Part shown: piece after piece, positions 1 through 7,899 of the stretch
Layout: every line of letters begins with the position of its first letter
How positions within the stretch are numbered: position 1 is the first letter of the stretch
NCBI GenBank assembly: GCA_041481485.1
Contig: JBGPBY010000004.1
Span: 1 to 44,711 of the forward strand
Length of the DNA stretch: 44,711 nt
DNA from: JBGPBY01 sp041481485
Lineage (GTDB): Bacteria > Acidobacteriota > Terriglobia > 20CM-2-55-15
Direction of reading: 5' to 3'
The notes under the pieces: generated by a model
Told to the model about the DNA's origin: nothing
Database searches by the model: none
The model's input: only the letters and a program-made list of their open reading frames with translations
Translations under genes and position numbers: made by a program

Positions 1-105
1 ATCGTTCCAAAATGACAATTGAACCGTGAACATTGAACAATGAACATTTCTTCGGGGAATGTTCATTGTTCAATGTTCATTGTTCAATTGTCATTTTGGA
101 ACGAT
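1..105. repeat. Long near-perfect hairpin, probable terminator
   Basis: Two 45-base arms (1-45 and 61-105) are reverse complements except for two adjacent mismatches (CG at 25-26). They flank a 15-base loop containing CTTCGG, which in RNA can form a UUCG tetraloop. The arms themselves contain short alternating units of GTTCATT and GTTCAAT. The hairpin begins three bases after the stop codon of the reverse-strand M23 peptidase gene, so it could end that transcript. It could also be a small palindromic mobile element. The window starts exactly at the left arm, so nothing beyond it can be judged. Confidence 0.7.
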
Positions 106-107
106 TC

Positions 108-1325
108 CTACTGCTTCGCAGCGATCTGCACACCCGAATCCAACTCCTGTTTCAGGCTGGCGATGAATGCAATGTATTGAGGTTTTAACCCCGCATCCAT
201 GGGCTTAGGCGGTTCAGCCTTAATGGAACCTGGATTGATGGGCTTGCCGCCGCGCGTCATCATGTAATGCAGGTGGGGACCGGTCGCGAGTCCGGTGTGG
301 CCGACATATCCCACGAGTTCATCCTGTTTGATGGCTCTGCCAACAGAGACACCGGGAGCGATTCGAGACAAGTGGCCATAACCGGTCGTGAGCCCATTGG
401 CATGCCGGATCTGCACGAAATTTCCAAGGTCACCGTTTGGCCCTGCGAAAATCACGGTGCCGTTGGCCACCGCAAACGCTGAAGTCCCTTCGGGAGCCCC
501 ATAGTCGATGGCCAGATGCGGACGTTCCGTTCCAAGAATAGGATGCGTGCGGTGATAGGTAAAACCGGAAGTCACCCGCATCACTTTCAATGGTGAAGTG
601 AGGAACGCGCGTTTCACGGCATTTCCCTTCTCGTCAAAATAGTCGCCGTCGAATCGATATGCTCGATATGTCTTTCCGGCGTTCACCAATTCGGCCGCCT
701 GAACCGGCCCATATTTGACGAAGGCGTTATCGTGAAACTTCTGATCCACAATCAGCCGAATCGTGGCGCCTTTTTTGATGTCGACATTGAAGTCCACGTC
801 CCATGCAAATATCGCAGCGAGAGCCTCGGCAAGGAATTCCCCTTTGGGAAAACCGTCGAGTGCGGCAAACAGGCTGTTTTGAATCTCTGCACTGACGACC
901 TGGCTGCGGGAGTCCAGTTGAAGGGTTTCGACTTTGGCGTCGTAACCGGATTCGGTTTTCAATACCTTGAGAATGCGTTCATCATCGATCTGGTATTGGA
1001 AGTCTCGTAATTCGCCGTCCAGTTCCCGGTTGATCTGGTATGAATTACCCTGATGAATCTTTCGAACGTCAAACACCGGGCGAACCAGTGCCGCGACTTC
1101 ATTCGCCAAGGGAGCCGGAACTTCGGAATCCACCAGCGTGGATACAAGAGTGGCGCGCGGAGAGATTGTTCCCTTCGTGGTGAGAAACTTCGGAGCCACG
1201 GGAACTCCCGAACTGGCAATGACGACCGACTCCCGTTCGAGATCCTGATATCGGGGGAAAACGATCAGAATTGCTGCCGTCAGGGCCACCAGGACAATCG
1301 CGACTCTTACCCTCGAAATAAACAT
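108..1325 (-). CDS. M23-family peptidoglycan endopeptidase, membrane anchored or secreted
   Basis: This is a 405-residue LytM/M23 zinc metallopeptidase that would cut peptide cross-links of peptidoglycan in the periplasm. The start chosen is the ATG at 1325, because the protein then begins directly with a basic, hydrophobic signal or anchor segment (MFISRVRVAIVLVALTAA). The open frame extends 18 codons further upstream without such a feature. The catalytic domain is in the last third: a zinc-binding HxxxD (HLAIDYGAPEGT) is followed by GYGHLS and the HLHY motif. The middle part is a long linker typical of MepM-like enzymes. No clear Shine-Dalgarno sequence is visible. The gene is followed at once by a strong hairpin. 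The family call is firm; the exact bond cleaved is unknown. Confidence 0.9.
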   Translation of the reverse strand: MFISRVRVAIVLVALTAAILIVFPRYQDLERESVVIASSGVPVAPKFLTTKGTISPRATLVSTLVDSEVPAPLANEVAALVRPVFDVRKIHQGNSYQINRELDGELRDFQYQIDDERILKVLKTESGYDAKVETLQLDSRSQVVSAEIQNSLFAALDGFPKGEFLAEALAAIFAWDVDFNVDIKKGATIRLIVDQKFHDNAFVKYGPVQAAELVNAGKTYRAYRFDGDYFDEKGNAVKRAFLTSPLKVMRVTSGFTYHRTHPILGTERPHLAIDYGAPEGTSAFAVANGTVIFAGPNGDLGNFVQIRHANGLTTGYGHLSRIAPGVSVGRAIKQDELVGYVGHTGLATGPHLHYMMTRGGKPINPGSIKAEPPKPMDAGLKPQYIAFIASLKQELDSGVQIAAKQ

Positions 1326-1515
1326 CTGTGGACTATAAGTCAGTGACATTCCGAAGCAAAAGGCGAAATTCCACGTCAAATGAGAAAGTCAGCGAATGAA
1401 ATTCCTTCCGCGGGATCGACTCCCGGCCAATCGCCTGACTATTTTCCGCCCATCGGTGGAGATTCTTCTTGAATTCAGCCGGGCACGAAGGTATTTCATA
1501 TTGGGAGAAATTGAG

Positions 1516-1758
1516 ATGAAACGCAGATTCATTGCTATACTGATTGTTGTTGCTGTCGTGGCTGTTTCCGGCAGCATGATTTCTCAAAGCCAAAGCCCGT
1601 CCCAAAAGCCTCAAAAGGCTGTGGATCCGGTCTGTGGGCTGATGGTCGATAAACTCCCTGAGCTGTCGGCGACCTACAAAGGCGATACCTACTATTTTTG
1701 TTCTGCAGCGGACCAGAAGAAGTTCAAGGATAATCCCGGTAAGTACGTAAAAAAGTAA
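1516..1758 (+). CDS. Small secreted YHS-domain protein
   Basis: This is an 80-residue protein. The ATG at 1516 is preceded by GGGAG at 1503-1507, which gives good spacing, and is followed by a signal peptide (MKRRFIAILIVVAVVAVSGS). The mature part is a YHS domain: DPVCGLMVDK, then YKGDTYYFCSAADQKKF and a terminal NPGKYVKK. YHS domains are small Cys-containing modules often found in metal transporters and metal-handling proteins. The two Cys residues are consistent with metal binding, but the ligand is not known. It is transcribed toward the desaturase gene and away from the M23 peptidase. Confidence 0.85.
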   Translation: MKRRFIAILIVVAVVAVSGSMISQSQSPSQKPQKAVDPVCGLMVDKLPELSATYKGDTYYFCSAADQKKFKDNPGKYVKK

Positions 1759-1832
1759 TCGTTCAGGCCACATAACAATAAAGGAACGTCATTGAAAAAA
1801 CTCCATGGAATGACAGGGGCGAGTGTGAACCT

Positions 1833-2930
1833 GTGACTCGCGCCCATAAGACCTCTACTGCCAGCATTCAATTCGAACGAAGCACGGAATTTAGAAAGAT
1901 CCTCAGCGAACGTATCGAACATTATTTTTCCTCGAAAAGCATTTCCAAGTCAGCTGACGCGCGGATGTACCGCAAATCTGCAATCATACTGTCCTGGTTA
2001 ATCGCGTCGTATCTGCTGTTGGTGTTTTTCGCCCATGGCCCGATTACGGGACTGCTCTTTGCGGCTTCCCTGGGTCTTGCCGCCGCCGGGGTCGGATTCA
2101 ATATCCCTCACGATGGCGGGCACCGGGCCTACGGGAAGCACCCCATCGTCAATAAGCTCGCCGCGACGGCCTTCGATCTGCTGGGCGCAAGTTCCTATAT
2201 ATGGCACTGGAAACACAACGTGCTTCATCATGGGTACACGAACCTTGCCGGACTCGACGACGATCTCGACATTGGCGGGATCGGTCGGCTTGCTCCCGAA
2301 CAACCCCGTTTATGGATGCACCGATTTCAGCAGTTTTATCTCTGGGCGCTCTATGGCTTTCTGCCGGTGAAATGGACATTTGTGGATGACTTCAGAGCTC
2401 TGCTGAGAGGCCGCATCGGCAACCATCGGTTTCCTCGTCCGAAAGGAAAGGAACTTGGTCTTCTGTTCGGAGGCAAGATCCTGTTTCTGTTTCTCGCGTT
2501 CGTTGTGCCGCTCTTCTTCCACAGCTTCTGGATGGTCCTGCTGTTTTACGGAGTCTCGTCAGCCATTTTGGGTGTCACGCTGAGTGTCGTCTTTCAATTG
2601 GCGCACTGCGTGGAAGAAGCGGACTTTCCGCTGGTGGTCTCAAAAGAAGTTGGCAACGAATGGGCGGCGCATCAGGTCGAAACAACGGTGAATTTCTGCC
2701 GCGACAGCAAACTGATTGGCTGGTACCTCGGCGGCTTGAATCTCCAGATCGAGCACCACTTGTTTCCAAAAGTCTGCCACGTGCACTACCCCGCGTTATC
2801 GCGGATAGTCGAGGGCGTGTGCAAGGACTTTGGGGTCCGATATACGTGCCATCGAAATGCTTTCGCAGCGATCGCTTCCCACTACCGCTGGTTGCGCGAA
2901 ATGGGACGTTTCAACGACGTCGCGGCGTAA
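1833..2930 (+). CDS. Membrane fatty acid desaturase (acyl-lipid/acyl-CoA type)
   Basis: This is a 365-residue integral membrane di-iron desaturase that would introduce a double bond into acyl chains using O2. All three histidine boxes of the family are present: HDGGH near residue 95, HNVLHH near residue 130, and QIEHH near residue 307. Hydrophobic segments lie between them (AIILSWLIASYLLLVFF, LFLAFVVPLFF). The predicted start is GTG at 1833, because no in-frame ATG lies upstream of the first membrane segment except MYRKS, which would remove a plausible N-terminus. The 3' end overlaps the convergent spoIID-like gene by 49 bases. The spacing of the boxes resembles delta-6/linoleoyl-type desaturases, but regioselectivity cannot be read from sequence. 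Confidence 0.9.
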   Translation: MTRAHKTSTASIQFERSTEFRKILSERIEHYFSSKSISKSADARMYRKSAIILSWLIASYLLLVFFAHGPITGLLFAASLGLAAAGVGFNIPHDGGHRAYGKHPIVNKLAATAFDLLGASSYIWHWKHNVLHHGYTNLAGLDDDLDIGGIGRLAPEQPRLWMHRFQQFYLWALYGFLPVKWTFVDDFRALLRGRIGNHRFPRPKGKELGLLFGGKILFLFLAFVVPLFFHSFWMVLLFYGVSSAILGVTLSVVFQLAHCVEEADFPLVVSKEVGNEWAAHQVETTVNFCRDSKLIGWYLGGLNLQIEHHLFPKVCHVHYPALSRIVEGVCKDFGVRYTCHRNAFAAIASHYRWLREMGRFNDVAA

Positions 2931-4078
2931 TAGTGCGACAGTATTTTGCCGTATGGCCAGCCCCGGCTGGCCATGACTGCCGCCCCGATTTGACACAGTC
3001 CCACGCCGTGTCCCCAGCCTTCGCCCCGCAGGATAAAATCTGAACCGTCACGCTCCACTTCGAATGCAGAACTGTAAAGATGGCTCGGGGATAAGGCACG
3101 GCGAATCTCGAGTTCCTTCCCGATAATCAGCGATTTTTTCTCGCCGGTTATTCGAAGACGAATGATTCTTCGCCCGGGACCGCGAGACAAGGGTTCCAAA
3201 TTCCGAATAAGGCCGAGGTCTTCATCCAATCGCGCCCGAACCAGTTCACGGATTTCCTGGGGTGTATACCGAACCGTCCAGCGGTAGAAGTCGCGAGTTT
3301 CAAGATCGAATCCAGGCAGAATCTGCGACAACAGTTCTCGATCGCGCGTGTCGCAGTAAACCATGTCCCCTTCGCCATCGTAGCGGGAGATCAGATACGG
3401 TACTTCCCGATCGTCCCACGCCGAACGATACTCTTCAGTCCAGCCGCCGCAGCATTTTGAAAAACGGGCATCGCAGATCTGATTGTCCCACACCAGCATC
3501 TCTCCCGCTGTCGCTCGTACCGCTTCAGACACGGTGGACGAATACGCCTTGGTGATTCCCTGATATCGCTGGCAATGGTCATCGGCACACACGTCGAAAT
3601 CCCGGTGCGCTTCGCGGCCATACCAGCGCGTGATTTCGTCGTCTGTCCGAATGGAAACATTGCCCTCCGGGCCGATTTGCGGGCAGCACAACCAGCTTCT
3701 GGAAATTACGGCATGAGCTTTGAGCAGTTCGATCGGACAGCCGGCACTCATTTCCGAAGAGATGACGCTGGTAATGTATTCTTCCAGAGGCACCACGTTG
3801 ACAACGACCAGCGCGCCACGCTTCAAAATCTTCAGCGATCCACGAAATACCTGACGCTCCTGGCGTTCCCAATGGAAACCGATTCCAATGGTGACGTCAT
3901 CGATTGCAAAGGAACACGAGGCAAGGTCCACGGGCTTCAATTCAATTTCCGAAGTAAAGCGATGCCGGCCCGGACCGACGACGTGCCCATGCGAATCGGT
4001 AAAATTGCCGGACAACTCCACTTCAACGGCCGGGCGGTTTTCGATCAATCCAACCGAGATTTCACCGGCACTGGTCAT
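2882..4078 (-). CDS. SpoIID/LytB-domain protein, lytic-transglycosylase-like
   Basis: This is a 398-residue SpoIID/LytB-family protein. SpoIID enzymes cleave glycan strands whose stem peptides have been removed, leaving 1,6-anhydroMurNAc ends. The core signature is clear: VPLEEYITSVISSEMSAG (residues 96-113) with the expected catalytic Glu at E109, followed by the ALKAQA-like LLKAHAVISRSW. A C-terminal GEGWGHGVGLCQIGA block is also typical of the family. No signal peptide is visible at the N-terminus, which is unusual for a wall-acting enzyme. It is the last gene of a four-gene reverse-strand operon: its start overlaps the stop of the DUF4922 gene by four bases (ATGA type), implying translational coupling. 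The substrate is inferred from the family. Confidence 0.9.
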   Translation of the reverse strand: MTSAGEISVGLIENRPAVEVELSGNFTDSHGHVVGPGRHRFTSEIELKPVDLASCSFAIDDVTIGIGFHWERQERQVFRGSLKILKRGALVVVNVVPLEEYITSVISSEMSAGCPIELLKAHAVISRSWLCCPQIGPEGNVSIRTDDEITRWYGREAHRDFDVCADDHCQRYQGITKAYSSTVSEAVRATAGEMLVWDNQICDARFSKCCGGWTEEYRSAWDDREVPYLISRYDGEGDMVYCDTRDRELLSQILPGFDLETRDFYRWTVRYTPQEIRELVRARLDEDLGLIRNLEPLSRGPGRRIIRLRITGEKKSLIIGKELEIRRALSPSHLYSSAFEVERDGSDFILRGEGWGHGVGLCQIGAAVMASRGWPYGKILSHYYAATSLKRPISRNQR

Positions 4079-4986
4079 GACAGCACCTCCGGCGCAAATT
4101 GTTTTAATGCAGCGACCATGGCGTCGTCCGGCAATGTGACTTCCCGGAAGATTCTTTCAATCTGAAGGCCGTCAATGGATAAGAAGTCCTTTTCGATCGG
4201 TGCAACCAGAACACCGCACAGATCGATCGTTGCGGGGCTGACAGTCAGCTGACCTGAAAAATAGGCATCGGGACGATGCTTGCTCCTCGGAAACAGAAAC
4301 ACGGTCCAGCTGCCATTTTCGAAGAATGCGGCAATATTTACCATCGGCTCTCCGGCGGCACGAGTAATGTCTGTAAGGACTGCGAGCAGACGCTCCAACC
4401 GGGACGCCGTCTCTTCCAGATTTCCGGAACGGACGACAAATACGTTTCGCGCATAGTTGGGGATCACTGAACCGTCCAATCCAAGGGCGTCCTTTTCTAT
4501 CGGAAAGATGGACCTCGAACACGCCTGAAAATGCATGTGGTCCGGAGCGGACGCACCGCACTGAGCTCCGTTGTAAATGATGAAGGAATCCGATAGTGCT
4601 TCCGCCAGCCGAAGCATGGCATGGATAGATCCGGCGATACGCTGAGGCCGGTGATGGACGCTGACAATGGTCAGATGCCGGTCCAGAATTGGAAACGGAT
4701 TGCAGTAGAGCGCGAACTCGGAATCGAACGGTATTCCATGCTCTTCCTTTGGCAGATTCGAAGGACAAAGGAAGCATGGCCGCTTTGCCACTGAAGCCGC
4801 GTCGACCGCCGCCGTGGTACTGCCAATTCGATGTGGGATGTGGCGGACGAATAGTTCTCTTCCAGCCACCAACTCTGAACGGGTTTGCGCATGACGAAGA
4901 GATTCCACCCCACGCGCCAGAAGCGGCCAGTTGCGGATCTGTTCGGCGAGCAGAAAATCAACGTCGTTGACGAGCCCGGATTTCAT
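4075..4986 (-). CDS. DUF4922 protein, HIT/GalT-like phosphorylase or nucleotidyltransferase fold
   Basis: This is a 303-residue protein that I recognise as the DUF4922 family, related to HIT-superfamily ATP adenylyltransferases and GDP-L-galactose phosphorylases. Residues 71-74 form CFLC, like the zinc-binding CxxC of that fold. Residues 139-157 (NGAQCGASAPDHMHFQACS) carry the HxHxQ active-site motif (H150, H152, Q154) preceded by the NGxxxGAS loop. Such enzymes pass a nucleotidyl group between a sugar phosphate and phosphate via a His. The actual substrate here is unknown. The gene overlaps the glycosyltransferase upstream by 29 bases and the spoIID-like gene downstream by 4, so all are likely made together. 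No signal peptide is visible, so it is predicted to be cytoplasmic. Confidence 0.8.
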   Translation of the reverse strand: MKSGLVNDVDFLLAEQIRNWPLLARGVESLRHAQTRSELVAGRELFVRHIPHRIGSTTAAVDAASVAKRPCFLCPSNLPKEEHGIPFDSEFALYCNPFPILDRHLTIVSVHHRPQRIAGSIHAMLRLAEALSDSFIIYNGAQCGASAPDHMHFQACSRSIFPIEKDALGLDGSVIPNYARNVFVVRSGNLEETASRLERLLAVLTDITRAAGEPMVNIAAFFENGSWTVFLFPRSKHRPDAYFSGQLTVSPATIDLCGVLVAPIEKDFLSIDGLQIERIFREVTLPDDAMVAALKQFAPEVLS

Positions 4987-6238
4987 TCGTGCGTAACCAG
5001 TCTTTGTAATAGTCGTATCGATTGGCGGTCTCCGTAGGCAGCGCGCTGTCGCTGTTTCCTTCCCATCGGCGGCAAAGATAGACCGAGTCGTAGATTCTGC
5101 CTACGGCGTATTCGCGGGAGATTCTGAGGCCGACCGCATAGTCTTCACCATAGCTGACATTTGGAAATCCGATCCTGCGAAGGATTGCCGTATCGAAGCC
5201 GCGAGGCGCGCCAAACCCATTCACACGGAGGGCGTTGTTTGGTCCGTTGTCTTCCGTCCATTCCCGATGGTCGATGAGACCCGGCGGAATGGATTGAAGA
5301 TCAAAGTTCACCATCGCATAGGAACCGACAACCATCGCAAAAGGACCGCGGCGAAGCTCCTCCACCATCCGCTGGATTGTGGAGTCCGACTGATAGAGGT
5401 CGTCCGAATCCAGTTGGACGACATAACGGCCACAGTCCGGCGACTGGATGGCGAGATTCCAGCAACCACCGATACCGAGATCTGTTCTTTCCGGAACAAT
5501 GTGAATCAATCGTGCATCTTCGATGCCCCGCAGAATCTCAGTCGTGCGGTCTGTCGAACGGTTATCGACAATGATAACGTTGAACTCAAATTCAGCCTTC
5601 TGGCTGAGCGCACTCCATACTGCTTCGAAAATTGTCCGCTCACGATTCCGAACCGGAATCACGATGGTGGCTTCCACTGCGAATGCATCGGTGGGCCGCT
5701 CCGCCTTTCGGAATGACGGCGGCAGCCATGCGCCAATTCTCTGGAGATGACGCGTCGCGATCGTCTCCATTTCAATCTGGTAGTCTCGATTGCGCGGATC
5801 AACGTAGTCAAACTGCGCCTCGCCTTCGGAATGGGAGTGTTCTTCGACAAACGAAGCAAAAAGCGTTTCCGGAATTCTAACGATCGGACGCGATTCCGAT
5901 AATCGCAGGCGAAGATCGTACAGACCACCCCACTGATAATTCGCCGGCTCCCTGACGGCTTCCCGCGCAGCAGGAATCGAAATGGCGAGTACCGCACCCA
6001 TATCGAAATTGTCTCGAATGCTTCCCGTCTGATAATCGATGCGCGGGTGCCCAAAACTGTCGGAATAAGCCATCCCGGCTCCCGTATCGCGGACAATTTG
6101 CGTCATGCGCTCGTACATGCCATGAGCCGGATCGATTTGCAGGCGGGAATCGCCGATCACCATGACATCTGATGGTGCATTGGCGACCATTTCAGCTACG
6201 GATTGTGAACTGTAGTTCCAGACGTCGTTATGGCTCAA
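4958..6238 (-). CDS. Family 2 glycosyltransferase with an extra N-terminal domain
   Basis: This is a 426-residue protein. Residues from about 189 onward form a GT-A family 2 glycosyltransferase: TIVIPVRNRERTIFEAVWSAL, then VIIVDNRSTDRT and the metal/nucleotide-sugar binding QLDSDDLY with DSDD at 277-280. A later GEDYAVGLRISRE resembles the acceptor-side ED motif. The first 180 residues do not hold a complete transferase, although DVMVIGDSRLQIDP followed by GMAYSDSF resembles a partial GT2 fold, so the protein may be a degenerate two-domain enzyme. No membrane segment is visible. It is the second gene of the DUF1460/GT2/DUF4922/SpoIID operon, with a 4-base overlap at its start and 29 bases at its end. 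The acceptor is unknown. Confidence 0.85.
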   Translation of the reverse strand: MSHNDVWNYSSQSVAEMVANAPSDVMVIGDSRLQIDPAHGMYERMTQIVRDTGAGMAYSDSFGHPRIDYQTGSIRDNFDMGAVLAISIPAAREAVREPANYQWGGLYDLRLRLSESRPIVRIPETLFASFVEEHSHSEGEAQFDYVDPRNRDYQIEMETIATRHLQRIGAWLPPSFRKAERPTDAFAVEATIVIPVRNRERTIFEAVWSALSQKAEFEFNVIIVDNRSTDRTTEILRGIEDARLIHIVPERTDLGIGGCWNLAIQSPDCGRYVVQLDSDDLYQSDSTIQRMVEELRRGPFAMVVGSYAMVNFDLQSIPPGLIDHREWTEDNGPNNALRVNGFGAPRGFDTAILRRIGFPNVSYGEDYAVGLRISREYAVGRIYDSVYLCRRWEGNSDSALPTETANRYDYYKDWLRTNEIRARQRR

Positions 6239-6900
6239 TGGATCCTCGATGATGGAGATGCCGGATCCACGGGGCGAACCAGAATGACGCCAGACATCCG
6301 ATTGGATTTGAGAAAACTTTCAAGTTCCTGCTCGACAACGCCTCCCTGGCTCCGGGATGCGTGGCGCAGGAGCAATCGTCCACCGTCACGAATCAGAATT
6401 CCGCAATGAAAAACATCGAGATGGCGGCGCGTGGAGGCAAAAAAAATCAGATCGCCCGATTGGATTTCGCCGGCGACTCTTGAGATTAAACGTTTTGGAA
6501 TGCATGAAAACTTCTGGCGCACCGGCGACAAGCCAGGAACCATATTCAGGGTTCGCGCCTTGGAAGTCTGACGGACATCGCAATTCACGCGCTGGATAAG
6601 GCCTTCCCGCATGTTGTTTTGAATCCATTGAGTCATGTAGTGATTTCTCTGTTTCCAGCCGACCTGTCCGCCCCGATAGCGAATCCGCCGAAGGCAGTCT
6701 GGAAATTCGCGTGACTTTCGGGAATCGGCGCGAGCCATCACGGTCTCGATATAGGTGACACAGTCGAAACCCTTCTCATTTGTAACGAACACTTCGGGAG
6801 TTTCGCGGGATCCAATCAGCGGATCGCTGATGTAGGGCCGGCCAAGAAACTTACCGGAAATGGACTTCAATCGTGATGTCAGCGGCTGCGCATGAACCAT
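6235..6900 (-). CDS. DUF1460 protein, N-acetylmuramoyl-L-alanine amidase-like (NlpC/P60 fold)
   Basis: This is a 221-residue DUF1460 protein. Members studied by structure have an NlpC/P60-like cysteine peptidase fold and are described as amidase-like on muropeptides. The expected elements are present: GRPYISDPL near the N-terminus, the nucleophile in FDCVTYIE (C47), and the His-containing VFHCGI (H165), with RHAS (H180) closing the active site. No signal peptide is visible, so a cytoplasmic role on imported fragments is possible. This is the first gene of the four-gene operon. A TAATAT hexamer seven bases before the ATG and the absence of a Shine-Dalgarno sequence suggest a leaderless message. 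The family call is firm; the reaction is inferred. Confidence 0.85.
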   Translation of the reverse strand: MVHAQPLTSRLKSISGKFLGRPYISDPLIGSRETPEVFVTNEKGFDCVTYIETVMARADSRKSREFPDCLRRIRYRGGQVGWKQRNHYMTQWIQNNMREGLIQRVNCDVRQTSKARTLNMVPGLSPVRQKFSCIPKRLISRVAGEIQSGDLIFFASTRRHLDVFHCGILIRDGGRLLLRHASRSQGGVVEQELESFLKSNRMSGVILVRPVDPASPSSRIH

Positions 6901-6907
6901 CCGATCG

Positions 6908-6913
6908 ATATTA
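6908..6913 (-). promoter_or_regulatory. Putative -10 element for a leaderless operon message
   Basis: On the reverse strand TAATAT (complement of 6908-6913) lies seven bases before the ATG at 6900, so transcription would start at or beside the start codon. No Shine-Dalgarno sequence is present. No good -35 hexamer is visible at 16-18 bases, so the call is tentative. Confidence 0.35.
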
Positions 6914-6979
6914 GCATGCGGGCATAAACAGTGGAGTTAGTCGTACTTGACCGACGGCGGGCACAGGTTGTCCAATTCC

Positions 6980-7188
6980 GAGCCGCAGAGCGGCGGCAGT
7001 CCTTTAGCCACCGGCGTCAGCCGGTGGTATTAAATACAGCAAGTAATAAAGTGCCGTAGGCACGACAGATCCAGAGTTCAACGAATTCAGAGCTGACCTG
7101 TCGTGCCTATGGCACTTCGGGTCTCCCGGGATTATCAATCCACCGGCTAACGCCGGTGGCTAGCAGAGTGCCGCCGCTGACGCGGCTC
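6980..7188. repeat. Nested palindromic intergenic repeat, copy 1
   Basis: This is about 209 bases made of three nested inverted repeats. The outer arms are GAGCCGCAGAGCGGCGGC against GCCGCCGCTGACGCGGCTC. The middle arms are TTAGCCACCGGCG against CGCCGGTGGCTA. The inner arms are AAGTGCCGTAGGCACGACAG against CTGTCGTGCCTATGGCACTT. Each arm is itself a small hairpin. A second copy with the same outer and middle modules lies at 18431-18620. The element fills the gap between the DUF1460 gene and the peroxiredoxin gene and holds no reading frame. Similar REP-like elements are, as I recall, frequent in Acidobacteriota and Planctomycetota. Confidence 0.8.
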
Positions 7189-7215
7189 AGACACTCTACC
7201 TTTCGACAACAAGCC

Positions 7216-7767
7216 TTACTTCTTCACCAGCGGCGTGATGTCCGTCAAAAGCTTCTCTGTCGGTATCAGCGAATTGTTGGTGCTCTTCCAGACGATCTTG
7301 CCGGTCTGGTCGATCAGAAAGTAGTAGCGCTTGGCCGATTCCGGATTATTGGCATCATACTTGGTCGCAATCGACAAATCGCGATCGCTCACGAAAGTGT
7401 TTTTTGCGCCAACCGACGTCTTGAAAGCGTTCTGAGCACCGGGCAAATCCGCCGAAATTCCCAGCAATTCAATGTTCAGCGCGGTGAATTTATCGAACTG
7501 CTGTCCGGCCTCCGTGAACTCTGTGGTGCATCCCTGCGTGAATGCCCCGGGAAAAAACATCAGCATGACATTTTTCTTTCCCTGAAAATCCTTCAGATTG
7601 GAAGCGGGTCCTCCACGGCCTCCACGGGAGACTGCAAAATCGGGCGCCATGTCTCCGACTTTCGGTGAATTGTCCGGGCCGGCGGCGGCGGGCGCTCGCA
7701 GTTGTCCTGCGATGGGAATCGTCAATGCCAGCGACAAAAGCAACATCCATGGGACAAACTTTCGCAT
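7216..7767 (-). CDS. Secreted 1-Cys peroxiredoxin (AhpC/TSA, BCP-like)
   Basis: This is a 183-residue thioredoxin-fold peroxidase that would reduce peroxides outside the cytoplasm. It starts with a signal peptide (MRKFVPWMLLLSLALTIPIAG), and the ATG is preceded by GGAGGAGG at good spacing. The mature part has VGDMAPDFAV, then FFPGAFTQGCTTE, the PxxxTxxC active site with the peroxidatic Cys at position 80. There is no other Cys in the protein, so resolution must use a partner thiol. A Gly/Arg-rich stretch (SRGGRGGP) sits just after the first strand. It stands alone between the palindromic repeat and the divergent RRM gene. Confidence 0.9.
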   Translation of the reverse strand: MRKFVPWMLLLSLALTIPIAGQLRAPAAAGPDNSPKVGDMAPDFAVSRGGRGGPASNLKDFQGKKNVMLMFFPGAFTQGCTTEFTEAGQQFDKFTALNIELLGISADLPGAQNAFKTSVGAKNTFVSDRDLSIATKYDANNPESAKRYYFLIDQTGKIVWKSTNNSLIPTEKLLTDITPLVKK

Positions 7768-7899
7768 TTCAGAGCCTCCTCCATTGAAACTGCACAGAAG
7801 TTTATGCCACAGCGCTCAAATGTCCCGCAACTTTTCCGGATTTACCCGCTTGACGACGGATAGCCGGGACTGCATAATTATTCGTGCGAGGGCATAAGT

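Noticed and set aside
6980..7188. CRISPR array
   Set aside because: The repeats are nested inverted arms, not evenly spaced direct repeats with spacers; no cas genes nearby.
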